From: Ferroplasma sp.
Lineage (GTDB): Archaea; Thermoplasmatota; Thermoplasmata; Thermoplasmatales; Thermoplasmataceae
Reading direction: 5' to 3'
DNA: 64,000 nt
Assembly (NCBI RefSeq): GCF_031200575.1
Contig: NZ_CP133597.1
Location: 372,001 to 436,000, forward strand
The notes beneath the pieces are model-generated. The model had not been told where the DNA came from, made no database searches, and saw only the letters and a program-made list of their open reading frames with translations. Each line of letters opens with the position of its first letter. Position 1 is the stretch's first letter. Both the position numbers and the translations under genes were made by a program. Below, piece by piece: positions 56,188 to 64,000 of the stretch.

Positions 56188-57816
56188 ATGCTTCTCTTTG
56201 ACGATTACAGAAAGGATATACTGGAAGAAATCAAGAAAATGTACAGTGTATCGGAAAATGACATGGATATAAACGGGGACTACGGTGATTTTACACTGAA
56301 GATTTTTAAATTCCAGGATAGGAAAGAGGAGGTATACAGTAAAATCAAGGCGGCATTGAATAAGGATTATATTGAAAAAATAGAGCTTCAGGGGAATTAT
56401 ATCAACTTCTTTATCAAGGCGTGTAAAATGCTCAACGCTGTGGAGAATTCCATTGAAACCTTCGGAATGTATCCTAACATATTTCAGGATACATCCAAGG
56501 CACTGATCGAGCATACAAGCTCAAATCCTACCGGGCCAATCCACGTAGGCAGAATAAGGAATTCAATAATCGGCGATTCCATATACAGGATAATAAACCG
56601 TTTCGGGACAAGGTCATGCACACAGTATTTTGTTAACGATTCCGGCAAGCAGGTCATCTCCCTGTACCTGGGTCATGTAAAGTATCATGATGGAGAGCCA
56701 ATGACTGTAGAAAACCTCCTTGATGGTTACCAGAAGATATATTCGAACATGGAAAAGGATCCAAACATCAAAAAGGAAATACAGGAGCTGGATGAAAGAT
56801 ATGAAAGGGGGGATCGTGAATTAATAAGCAGCATACAGAAAACTGCAGCCATAGTCCTGGAATCAATAACAGCAACCCTGGAGAAACTGGGGATACACAT
56901 ATCCACATATGTGTGGGAATCTAATTTTATACTTTACGGGGACGTGTCCTCGCTGATAAACCGCCTTTCCGATGAACTAAAGCTGGAGGGAAATGCAAAA
57001 TACCTTGAGATAGGGGACAAAAAAATATTTGTGACAAGGCAGGACGGGACATCCCTCTATTTTGCCAGGGACCTCGTATACCATATGTTCAAATCAGAAA
57101 ATTTTGACTGGATTATAGACGTGCTGGGGGAAGACCACAAGGACCACGCAAAAAACCTTGACTATGTGCTTCATAATTACCTTGATTTTCCATCTAAAAT
57201 AGATTACCTGTTTTATGGATTTGTATCCCTTGACACCGGAAAGATGTCAACAAGAAAGGGGAATATAATCACGGTAAATGACCTCTACGAAAAAACCATA
57301 GAAGAATCGGAAAAAATAATAAGGGAAAAAAGGCCAGATTATTCTCAGGAAACCATAGGCCAGATCAGCAGGGCTGTAGCATCCTCATCCATAAGGTTCA
57401 ATATAGTGAAAATAAATGCTAACAAGCCGCTTACATTCAGGTGGTCTGAAGCGCTAAACTTCGAGGGGGATTCGGCACCGTATATAATGTATGCATATGC
57501 CCGTGCATGCAGCGTGCTTTCCAAGGCCGGAAACTCTACGGGTAGCAGCAAAGAATACAATGAATACGAAAAAAACCTTATAAAAGCCATGTATCTATAT
57601 CCATATTATCTTCAGAATTCAGTGGATTTTTTACGGGCGGATATCATAGCCGGTTACATGCTTTACCTTGTAAAATCTTTCAATGAATTCTATCTTAACT
57701 GCCCGGTTATAGGAAATGAGGAGGAACAGAAAAGAATAGGCATACTGAAGGCATTTAAGCGCATTATGGAGGATTCCTCTGAACTTCTGGGAATCCAGCT
57801 TCTCGAAAAAATTTAA
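56188..57816 (+). CDS. argS: Arginyl-tRNA synthetase
   Basis: A 542-residue class I enzyme. HVGRIRNSIIGDS near residue 116 is the HIGH-like ATP motif, and MSTRKGN near residue 353 is the degenerate KMSKS loop. SSNPTGPIHVG precedes it. The C-terminal helical anticodon domain is complete. It is divergent from aroB with a 101-base promoter region between them. Confidence 0.95.
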   Translation: MLLFDDYRKDILEEIKKMYSVSENDMDINGDYGDFTLKIFKFQDRKEEVYSKIKAALNKDYIEKIELQGNYINFFIKACKMLNAVENSIETFGMYPNIFQDTSKALIEHTSSNPTGPIHVGRIRNSIIGDSIYRIINRFGTRSCTQYFVNDSGKQVISLYLGHVKYHDGEPMTVENLLDGYQKIYSNMEKDPNIKKEIQELDERYERGDRELISSIQKTAAIVLESITATLEKLGIHISTYVWESNFILYGDVSSLINRLSDELKLEGNAKYLEIGDKKIFVTRQDGTSLYFARDLVYHMFKSENFDWIIDVLGEDHKDHAKNLDYVLHNYLDFPSKIDYLFYGFVSLDTGKMSTRKGNIITVNDLYEKTIEESEKIIREKRPDYSQETIGQISRAVASSSIRFNIVKINANKPLTFRWSEALNFEGDSAPYIMYAYARACSVLSKAGNSTGSSKEYNEYEKNLIKAMYLYPYYLQNSVDFLRADIIAGYMLYLVKSFNEFYLNCPVIGNEEEQKRIGILKAFKRIMEDSSELLGIQLLEKI

Positions 57817-57872
57817 AGATTCTATTCCTGGATTAACCAATAAGCTTATTTAATTATGAATTATCCATTTTT

Positions 57873-59552
57873 ATGACAAAAACTAAGATAGTAGCCACAA
57901 TCGGCCCTGCCAGTTTTAACGAATCAACAATCATAAAAATGGCGGACAAGGGGCTTTCAACAGTAAGGATCAATACCGCACACATAGATCCGGGTTATAT
58001 AACTGATGTCAGCAAAATGATATATAAAATTAATTCAGAGCATAACAGGAAACTTGGGGTAATGGTAGATTTAAAGGGCCCTGAACTGAGAACTGGAAAA
58101 TTCCCCGGCGGGACACTGAATATAGATGCCGGAAAAATATATACAATCTCAGATGTAGGCCCTGTAAAATCAGATATTTCAATAAACTATAAAATTTCCA
58201 GCTATCTTGATAAGGATACAGTTATAGCTATTAACGATGGCCGTGTAAGGTTCAATGTAGTTTCCCTGGATAATGGCATAATAAAGGCAAAGTCAATGGA
58301 TAATGGCGTGATACATGACAGGTCCCGGGTAAACATACCAGGGAAATATATAGAACTGGGGGTACTCACAGACCGGGATAAATTATTCATCGAGGAAGGC
58401 CTTAAAAATAATGTTAATTTTTATGCTTTATCATTTGTCCAGTCCCGTGAGAATGTATACGAACTTCAGGATTATATTTTCGACAAAAAGGGGCAGGGTG
58501 ATATAATCAGCAAAATAGAAACAAAAAGCGGATATGATAGTATAGAATCCATTGTAAAAGTTTCAGATTTTATTATGGTTGCCAGGGGAGACCTGGGTGT
58601 GGAGTTACCATTGAAGGAGGTTGCAATGGCACAGAAAAGGATAATAAACATATCACATAAATACGCTGTGCCCACCATAGTTGCTACACAGATGCTTGAG
58701 TCAATGGTAAACTCCGACTCACCCACCAGGGCAGAGGTCTCAGATGTTACCAATGCTATCCTGGACGATACAGACGCACTTATGCTCTCGGAGGAAACAG
58801 CCATGGGAAAATACCCTGTTGAAGCTGTAACATATCTCTACGAAATTTCAAAATACGTTGAATCGCAGTTCATGTCATTTCCAGAGCCGGAAAATTTCAT
58901 GGTTGACCCCATAGCCTTTTCAGTGGCAAAGGGTGTTAAAATAATGTCAAGCACCATTGATGTGAATTCTATTATAGCACTTACAATATCGGGCCATACA
59001 GCAAAGATCATATCTGCCATAAGGCCTGTGAATGATATATATGCAGTTGTACAGTCTGAATGGCTTGCAAGGTCCCTGAACCTGATGAAGGGTGTAATTC
59101 CGGTAGTGCTTCCCAGAGAATATGCACAGTCAGAAAATATATATGAAATAATCTCAAAAATATCCCCGCTGGCAAATTTAAAGCCCGGCGAGAAAACCAT
59201 TGTTGTTTCCGGATCTCCATCATTTTACCTTGGAGGTACTAATAATATAAGGGTACTCTCCATCGGAACCTTCATTGGCCGTGGGTATCCCGCAGGAAAG
59301 AGCATTACTGGAAAGATAGACATTGATCGTTCTGGCCAGGGCAATATAATTATTCTCGATAGATATGATAGCAGTATTGACTTTTCAAAGTACGACGCGG
59401 CTATAATAAAATCTGATGTTACAAACAGAATCATAGATACATTCATGCAGGCAGGGAAAACACTTGTTTACAATACAGAACTGGTATCTGAAATAAAAAC
59501 CGGATCAACAATAAGCATCGATGCGGACACAGGAATAATTACATGTATATAA
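57873..59552 (+). CDS. pyk: Pyruvate kinase with C-terminal PEP-utiliser-like domain
   Basis: A 559-residue enzyme, longer than the ~470 residues of basic forms. Catalytic motifs: SKIETKSGYDSI near residue 207, MVARGDLGVELP near 231 and TQMLESM near 272. The usual RxNFSH is RINTAH, so the Ser that helps bind K+ is Ala. The last ~90 residues resemble the mobile PEP-utilising domain, seen in some archaeal and bacterial pyruvate kinases. It converges on an aldehyde dehydrogenase, matching the lower part of the non-phosphorylative sugar route. Confidence 0.93.
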   Translation: MTKTKIVATIGPASFNESTIIKMADKGLSTVRINTAHIDPGYITDVSKMIYKINSEHNRKLGVMVDLKGPELRTGKFPGGTLNIDAGKIYTISDVGPVKSDISINYKISSYLDKDTVIAINDGRVRFNVVSLDNGIIKAKSMDNGVIHDRSRVNIPGKYIELGVLTDRDKLFIEEGLKNNVNFYALSFVQSRENVYELQDYIFDKKGQGDIISKIETKSGYDSIESIVKVSDFIMVARGDLGVELPLKEVAMAQKRIINISHKYAVPTIVATQMLESMVNSDSPTRAEVSDVTNAILDDTDALMLSEETAMGKYPVEAVTYLYEISKYVESQFMSFPEPENFMVDPIAFSVAKGVKIMSSTIDVNSIIALTISGHTAKIISAIRPVNDIYAVVQSEWLARSLNLMKGVIPVVLPREYAQSENIYEIISKISPLANLKPGEKTIVVSGSPSFYLGGTNNIRVLSIGTFIGRGYPAGKSITGKIDIDRSGQGNIIILDRYDSSIDFSKYDAAIIKSDVTNRIIDTFMQAGKTLVYNTELVSEIKTGSTISIDADTGIITCI

Positions 59553-59615
59553 ATGAGGTAACATTATATTAAATTATATATAAAAAATTAAATAAATTTA
59601 TCTCCTATAAAATTT

Positions 59616-61097
59616 TTAAAGGTTATCAAACACGCTGTTGTTTATGGTGTTTATAAACAATGGTTTTCTTGAATAATCCACGTAGACATTCTTCAATTTG
59701 AGATATTCCCCAATTCCGTATTTGCTACCCTCTCCTGCCTGGCCAGTCATCCTGAATCCAGTATGGTATCCCTGGGATGCCTCAGGGCCGGGCATGTTTA
59801 TGTATAGTTCACCGAACCTTACTTTCTCCGAGGCTTCAAGCATCAATTCCGGGCTCTCCGTAAATAGATATGAGGCAAGCCCGAACCTAGAGTCATTGGC
59901 CTTCTCGTAAAGTTCATCCATCGTGGAAACCTTCTGTGTACCTATTATTGGCCCGAAGATTTCATTCTGGAACAGGTTAGATTTCTGGTCAACGTTATCG
60001 ATAATTGTGGGCTCGAAGAAGTAGCCACTCCCGAATTTTCCCTGAAGTACTGGCGGTGCACCGCCCGTGAGTATTTTATAGCCGGAATTCTTAGCCTCCT
60101 GAACAGTTTTCTCCATATCAGATAGGGCACCTTTATTTATCAGAGGCCCGACATCGGATGTTTCCGGGTTGCCTACTGAAAGCTTTTTTGTTACCTTAAT
60201 GAATTTGGACATAAAGTTATCGTATATGTCCTCATGTATGTAAAGCCTCTCAGCTGCTATGCATGATTGCCCGACGTTCAGATACTTCGCCCATACAAGG
60301 CTTTTCAGTGCCTTCATTATATCTGCATCCTTCCATACCATGAAAGGTGCTTTCCCTCCAAGTTCCAGAATCAATTTCGCCATGTTGGACGATGCATTTT
60401 GCATTATTCTCTGACCCGTTGAAGTAGACCCTGTCATAGTAACAAGTGCCACCTTCTTATGGTTTACTATGTAATCACCTATTTCTGATCCCTTCCCGGT
60501 TATAAAGTTCAATACGCCTTTTGGAATTCCAGCCTCTATAAATTTCTTTACCAGCCATTCGGCGGTTAATGGCGTATCAGAGCTGGGCTTCAAAATTACG
60601 GTATTTCCTGTAAGCAATGCCGGTGCAAGTTTTCTGACCACCATTGCAGCCGGGAAATTCCAGGGTGTTATGGCAACAACAATTCCATATGGAACCTTGT
60701 ACTGGAATATTTTCCTGTCAGGGGTTGTTCCCTCAACTATGTCCCCTGTAAGTTTTCTCTCGAATTCAGCATAGTACTGTATCTGGTCAAGGACACCATC
60801 CACCTCATCAGCAGCCTCCCTTTTTATCTTCCCGACCTCCAGTGTTAAAAGGTTTTCCAGGTCACCCCTGCTTCTGGCTATAAGGTCAGCGGCACGGTAA
60901 AGTATTTTTGCCCTATCAGGGCTTCCCATTTCAGACCAGGATTTAAATGCCTCCTCAGAGGAATCCATTGCTGCATCAACATCTGATTTAGTTGCAGCGG
61001 GGAATGTATCTATAACCTCTCCTGTGCTGGGATTATATTTATTAAGAACTGCCTGGTTTGATGAATCCTTCCATATTCCATCAATATATATTTTCAT
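59616..61097 (-). CDS. Aldehyde dehydrogenase, probable glyceraldehyde/succinate-semialdehyde type
   Basis: A 493-residue NAD(P)-dependent enzyme. Catalytic Cys is in VGQSCIAAER near residue 282, catalytic Glu in LELGGKAPF near residue 245, and NAD-binding TGSTSTGQ near residue 225. Thermoplasmatales use an ALDH-type glyceraldehyde dehydrogenase in the non-phosphorylative Entner-Doudoroff pathway, and pyruvate kinase is next door, so this is the preferred guess. Succinate-semialdehyde oxidation is equally possible on sequence alone. Confidence 0.85.
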   Translation of the reverse strand: MKIYIDGIWKDSSNQAVLNKYNPSTGEVIDTFPAATKSDVDAAMDSSEEAFKSWSEMGSPDRAKILYRAADLIARSRGDLENLLTLEVGKIKREAADEVDGVLDQIQYYAEFERKLTGDIVEGTTPDRKIFQYKVPYGIVVAITPWNFPAAMVVRKLAPALLTGNTVILKPSSDTPLTAEWLVKKFIEAGIPKGVLNFITGKGSEIGDYIVNHKKVALVTMTGSTSTGQRIMQNASSNMAKLILELGGKAPFMVWKDADIMKALKSLVWAKYLNVGQSCIAAERLYIHEDIYDNFMSKFIKVTKKLSVGNPETSDVGPLINKGALSDMEKTVQEAKNSGYKILTGGAPPVLQGKFGSGYFFEPTIIDNVDQKSNLFQNEIFGPIIGTQKVSTMDELYEKANDSRFGLASYLFTESPELMLEASEKVRFGELYINMPGPEASQGYHTGFRMTGQAGEGSKYGIGEYLKLKNVYVDYSRKPLFINTINNSVFDNL

Positions 61098-61144
61098 AAA
61101 AATAACATTCCAATTTAATATAAATGTGTTTAGATTGGGATACT

Positions 61145-61204
61145 ATGAAAGCATTTTATAATTCGCCGTGGTGGCACTATGGATGGATAATTTTTGGCAT
61201 ATAG
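61145..61204 (+). pseudogene. Possible N-terminal remnant of an MFS transporter
   Basis: ATG 61145 opens a 19-residue frame MKAFYNSPWWHYGWIIFGI then stops. It closely resembles the start of many MFS transporters, where His-Tyr-Gly-Trp begins the first membrane helix. Nothing downstream continues the protein, so it looks like the front of a lost gene. A chance match is possible. Confidence 0.3.
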
Positions 61205-61344
61205 ATATTTATGATCAAAAAGATATCTTCAGTATAAGGTTGATTAAATACCACATTTCTTGGAATATCTAAAGCTACTGGCACGCAAACACATGATTTC
61301 AATAAATATAAATAGAAATAAATAATTCCATACAGTAAATTATC

Positions 61345-61350
61345 GGTGAT
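61345..61350 (+). promoter_or_regulatory. Ribosome binding site deciding the FKBP start
   Basis: GGTGAT lies 5 bases before ATG 61356, which supports that codon over the in-frame TTG at 61353. An AT-rich region further upstream can serve as promoter. Confidence 0.6.
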
Positions 61351-61355
61351 TATTG

Positions 61356-62120
61356 ATGAATGATGGTGATTTCATAGAACTGAGCTTTGAAATGAGAGCA
61401 GGGCAGGACAAAAAATTAATCTCAACTAGCAAGGAAGATCTGGCAAAAAAGGAAGATATATTCGATGACAAAAAGAAGTATAAAAATGCTGTTATTGTTA
61501 TAGGAACTGAGGGACTATTCAAGGAAATTAATGACTCATTTAAACAGGCGGAAATCGGCAAGGAGTATGAGGTTACTGTACCGGCCAAGGACGCATACGG
61601 AATGAGGGACAATAAAAATATCAAAGTAGTTCCCATGAGAGAATTCCAGAGGAATAAAATAAATCCTGAAATTGGAAAGGAGGTAAATATCAACAATAAA
61701 GTCGGAAAAATTATATCAGTAACTCCTGGAAGGGTTCTTATAGACTATAACCACGAACTGGCAGGAAAAGACCTCTATTATAAATACCAGGTTGTAAAGG
61801 TTATCGATGATGTGAAGGAGAAGGTAAATGCCATAATAGATATGGATTATACAGATTCCGAGGAGTTCACCGTTGATATTAACAACGATCTAATCAGTAT
61901 ACAGATTCCGGAAAATGCCAAATTTGATGTTAACTGGATAGATTCAAAGTTCAAGATAGCCAACGATATCAGAAAATACATACCCGACAAGGATGTGGAA
62001 ATTAAAGAACTGTACAAGAGAGAAGAAAAGAAGGAAGAGGCTGCTGAGGAACCAAAACCTGAGCAGACAAATGAAGAAAGCACTGACAAACCAAAAGACA
62101 ACGTAAAAGAAAGTCAGTAA
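61356..62120 (+). CDS. FKBP-type peptidyl-prolyl isomerase, SlyD-like
   Basis: A 254-residue protein. The FKBP core has IGKEYEVTVPAKDAYG near residue 68 with an inserted chaperone-type flap (residues ~85-135), as in archaeal long FKBPs. The C-terminal part holds a second alpha/beta region and a Lys/Glu/Pro-rich disordered tail of ~35 residues. It speeds proline isomerisation in folding proteins. trmJ begins directly after its stop, so they are co-transcribed. Confidence 0.88.
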   Translation: MNDGDFIELSFEMRAGQDKKLISTSKEDLAKKEDIFDDKKKYKNAVIVIGTEGLFKEINDSFKQAEIGKEYEVTVPAKDAYGMRDNKNIKVVPMREFQRNKINPEIGKEVNINNKVGKIISVTPGRVLIDYNHELAGKDLYYKYQVVKVIDDVKEKVNAIIDMDYTDSEEFTVDINNDLISIQIPENAKFDVNWIDSKFKIANDIRKYIPDKDVEIKELYKREEKKEEAAEEPKPEQTNEESTDKPKDNVKESQ

Positions 62121-62831
62121 ATGTTGGAACTTGATAAGTTTATTTCCGTGGTGCTTGTAGAGCCTAAATACCAGGGCAATATAGGTGCAGTGGCCAGGTC
62201 AATGGCCAACAGCGGGATAAGTGATCTAAGGATTGTAAAAACCCACGTTGAAACCGAGGCACTATACAGATCCATGCATGGCAGGTATATCCTGGAAAAT
62301 GCAAAAATTTTTGATACTTTAAGCGAGGCAGTAAAAGATTTTGATATTATTGCAGGCACATCAGATATATCAAAGTCCGGGGAAAAGTTTAGGAGGGTGC
62401 CAACAGGGCCGGAGGAATTCTGGACCCATAATGGGCTTACCGGGCAGAAGGTAGCACTGGTATTTGGAAGGGAAGACAATGGGTTAAACTATGAAGAATT
62501 GGGGCTCTGCAACTTCTTCATAAAAATCATAGGCAGCCCCGAATATCCAGTATACAATCTTTCACACGCAGTTGCAATAATTCTCTACGAAATGATAAAA
62601 TACAACTATTCTGGAAATGCAACTATAACACACGATATAATTGGCAGGGAAAAAATGGATGTCCTGATGGGGAGAATGGGGGAGTTGCTTTCCAGAATTG
62701 ATTACACCGGGGCAGAAAGTGAAATACTCATGAACATGCTTGGGAGAATAGTTGCAAGATCTAATATTACAGAATCAGAATTCTTTAAAATTATGGGCAT
62801 ACTGAGGCAGACCATTAACAGGCTCAAATAA
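62121..62831 (+). CDS. trmJ: TrmJ-like tRNA 2'-O-methyltransferase (SPOUT)
   Basis: A 236-residue SPOUT methylase. VLVEPKYQGNIGAVARSMANSG near the start, ALVFGREDNGL near residue 115 and YNLSHAVAI near residue 145 are the three motifs forming the knotted SAM site. The archaeal family methylates the 2'-OH of C32 in tRNA. A C-terminal helical extension completes it. It starts on the base after the FKBP stop. Confidence 0.9.
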   Translation: MLELDKFISVVLVEPKYQGNIGAVARSMANSGISDLRIVKTHVETEALYRSMHGRYILENAKIFDTLSEAVKDFDIIAGTSDISKSGEKFRRVPTGPEEFWTHNGLTGQKVALVFGREDNGLNYEELGLCNFFIKIIGSPEYPVYNLSHAVAIILYEMIKYNYSGNATITHDIIGREKMDVLMGRMGELLSRIDYTGAESEILMNMLGRIVARSNITESEFFKIMGILRQTINRLK

Positions 62832-62870
62832 AAAATCGGCAAACTTTATGATTATATATAGCATATAGTC

Positions 62871-64000
62871 ATGATAAAGATGATTTCTGTCCACAGAAGA
62901 GTAGACGAAATACCGGTCAGCCCATTTCTGCTGAAAATTACATTTCTTTCTTCCATGGGAATTTTTATGGATGGCTATGTCCTCTCAATATACTCAATCG
63001 CGATACTTTATATGAGGGATTATTTTCATCTCTTTTCAGGTACTCCGTTTTATGTATATTACATAGCCCTGATGGGGTCATCTCTTTTTATAGGGATGTT
63101 TTTCGGGAGTATAATCCTGGGTAATCTTTCAGATAAATATGGGAGGAAAAAAATATATGAATATGATTTAATAATAACCATGGTATTTCTGATACTCACC
63201 GCTATTTCCACAAATATTTTGGAATTTATCATCTTCGAGGTCCTGGCTGGCGTTGGGATTGGTGCTGACTATCCTATAAGTTCCTCAATCCAGGCAGAAT
63301 TTTCACCAAAAAACAAAAGGGGCAAATTCCTCGTATTCAATATATTTTCATGGACAATAGGCGGTGTAGTCCTACTGCTTGTCGCCATACCAGTAATATT
63401 GTATCTTCCTGTAACATTTAACTGGAGAGTACTTTACCTGACAGGTGCAGTAATTCCCTTTTTTGTCATACTATCCAGGAGGAACCTTCCGGAGAGTCCT
63501 TTCTGGCTTACAGGAAAGGGCAGGGATTCTGAGGCGCTGGAATCGTCAAACTATCTGGGCAAATCTGCTGGTGTGGAGGTAAATGAACTGCCATCGGTGG
63601 AAAAAGGCAATTCCAGGGTAAGAGATTTATTTTCAAAAAAGTATCTTTACTATACCATATTCGTTTCAGTGGCCTGGTTTTCCTATGATGTTTCCAGTTA
63701 CGGTGTATGGGAATACACTCCTTCTGCATTCGCCTACAGCAACTCAAACATAATTATGGTTGTGCTGGCAACGCTCCTTGAGGAACTTCCAGTATTCATA
63801 GGATTTCTTATCTGTATGTACTACGTTGAGAAGACTGGAAGAAAAAGTCTTGAACTCATAGGTTTCGGAGGGGCTGCACTATCCCTGGCCATATTTGCCA
63901 TGGTTTCAAATTTCATCGCACTGGGAATTCTTCTCACATTCTTTTCATTTGCCACCATGCATCTTTTCCACAACATGGGCCCAACAAACCTTACATATGA
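62871..64000 (+). CDS. MFS transporter, sugar/phosphate type (partial)
   Basis: The frame opens at ATG 62871 and runs past the window end without a stop (376 codons seen). The MFS signature GNLSDKYGRKKI near residue 84 and the family loop GADYPISSSIQAEF-PKNKRG near residue 137 place it in the general sugar/organic-acid transporter group. About nine to ten of twelve membrane helices are visible. Substrate unknown. A TATA-like ATTATATATA lies about 20 bases before the ATG, fitting a leaderless message. Confidence 0.88.
   Translation, partial: MIKMISVHRRVDEIPVSPFLLKITFLSSMGIFMDGYVLSIYSIAILYMRDYFHLFSGTPFYVYYIALMGSSLFIGMFFGSIILGNLSDKYGRKKIYEYDLIITMVFLILTAISTNILEFIIFEVLAGVGIGADYPISSSIQAEFSPKNKRGKFLVFNIFSWTIGGVVLLLVAIPVILYLPVTFNWRVLYLTGAVIPFFVILSRRNLPESPFWLTGKGRDSEALESSNYLGKSAGVEVNELPSVEKGNSRVRDLFSKKYLYYTIFVSVAWFSYDVSSYGVWEYTPSAFAYSNSNIIMVVLATLLEELPVFIGFLICMYYVEKTGRKSLELIGFGGAALSLAIFAMVSNFIALGILLTFFSFATMHLFHNMGPTNLTY

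Overview
The window is a chromosomal segment of an AT-rich archaeon, most likely a member of the Thermoplasmatales (Ferroplasma/Acidiplasma/Cuniculiplasma type). The evidence is an archaeal 16S rRNA gene standing alone with its own promoter and no linked tRNA or 23S gene, archaeal ribosomal proteins (L44e, S27e, L10/P0, L12/P1), aIF2-alpha, Nop10, Spt5, Dph2, Rpo11, an archaeal GHMP-type shikimate kinase, many leaderless genes with TATA-like boxes about 25 nt upstream, and GAGGTGA-type ribosome binding sites inside operons that match the 16S 3' end. The genus is inferred, not proven. I saw no tRNA gene, CRISPR array or insertion sequence.

Layout. 0.1-4.4 kb is an accessory patch: an S9 peptidase, a major-facilitator gene broken by one stop and two frameshifts, about 940 bases of decayed DNA with a strong palindrome, and a small membrane protein. 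4.4-11.9 kb holds lipid and redox genes (dienoyl-CoA-reductase-like SDR, acyl-CoA dehydrogenase, FixC/FixX) around an MFS transporter, a phosphoribosyltransferase and a Cas4/RecB-like nuclease. 12-31.8 kb is mostly information processing: L44e-S27e-aIF2a-Nop10-PAC2, IleRS, a Trm11-like methylase, Rpo11, EF-1alpha-S10-EF-2, an Hsp20/regulator pair with a perfect operator-like palindrome, dCMP deaminase and AlaRS followed by a site-2-protease-like protein that has lost its zinc ligands. 31.8-44 kb is metabolic and RNA-modifying: a divergent isocitrate-dehydrogenase-like protein, aspartase, an Lrp regulator, an MtaB-like methylthiotransferase, Dph2, ferredoxin-NADP reductase, DUF373, MptE, ComB and a ThDP enzyme. 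44-50.2 kb carries the L11-L1-L10-L12 operon plus a peroxiredoxin, PUA protein, an unrecognised Cys-motif protein, Spt5 and SecE. 50.4-52 kb is the 16S gene. 52-62.8 kb has the aroBEKA operon, ArgRS, pyruvate kinase, an aldehyde dehydrogenase, FKBP and TrmJ, and the window ends inside another MFS transporter.

Connections. EF-2 keeps the histidine that becomes diphthamide, and Dph2, which acts in the first step of that modification, is 13 kb away. Acyl-CoA dehydrogenase, the SDR and FixCX could form a fatty-acid oxidation and electron-transfer set. The aldehyde dehydrogenase next to pyruvate kinase fits the non-phosphorylative Entner-Doudoroff route of this order. The observations most worth following are the dead S2P-like protein co-transcribed with AlaRS, the IDH-like protein without normal active-site residues, the Spt5 N-terminal extension, the hsp20 operator, the 16S processing helix, and a shared promoter/palindrome design at two transporter-associated sites. 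I did not find a clear multi-gene system of wholly unknown type.
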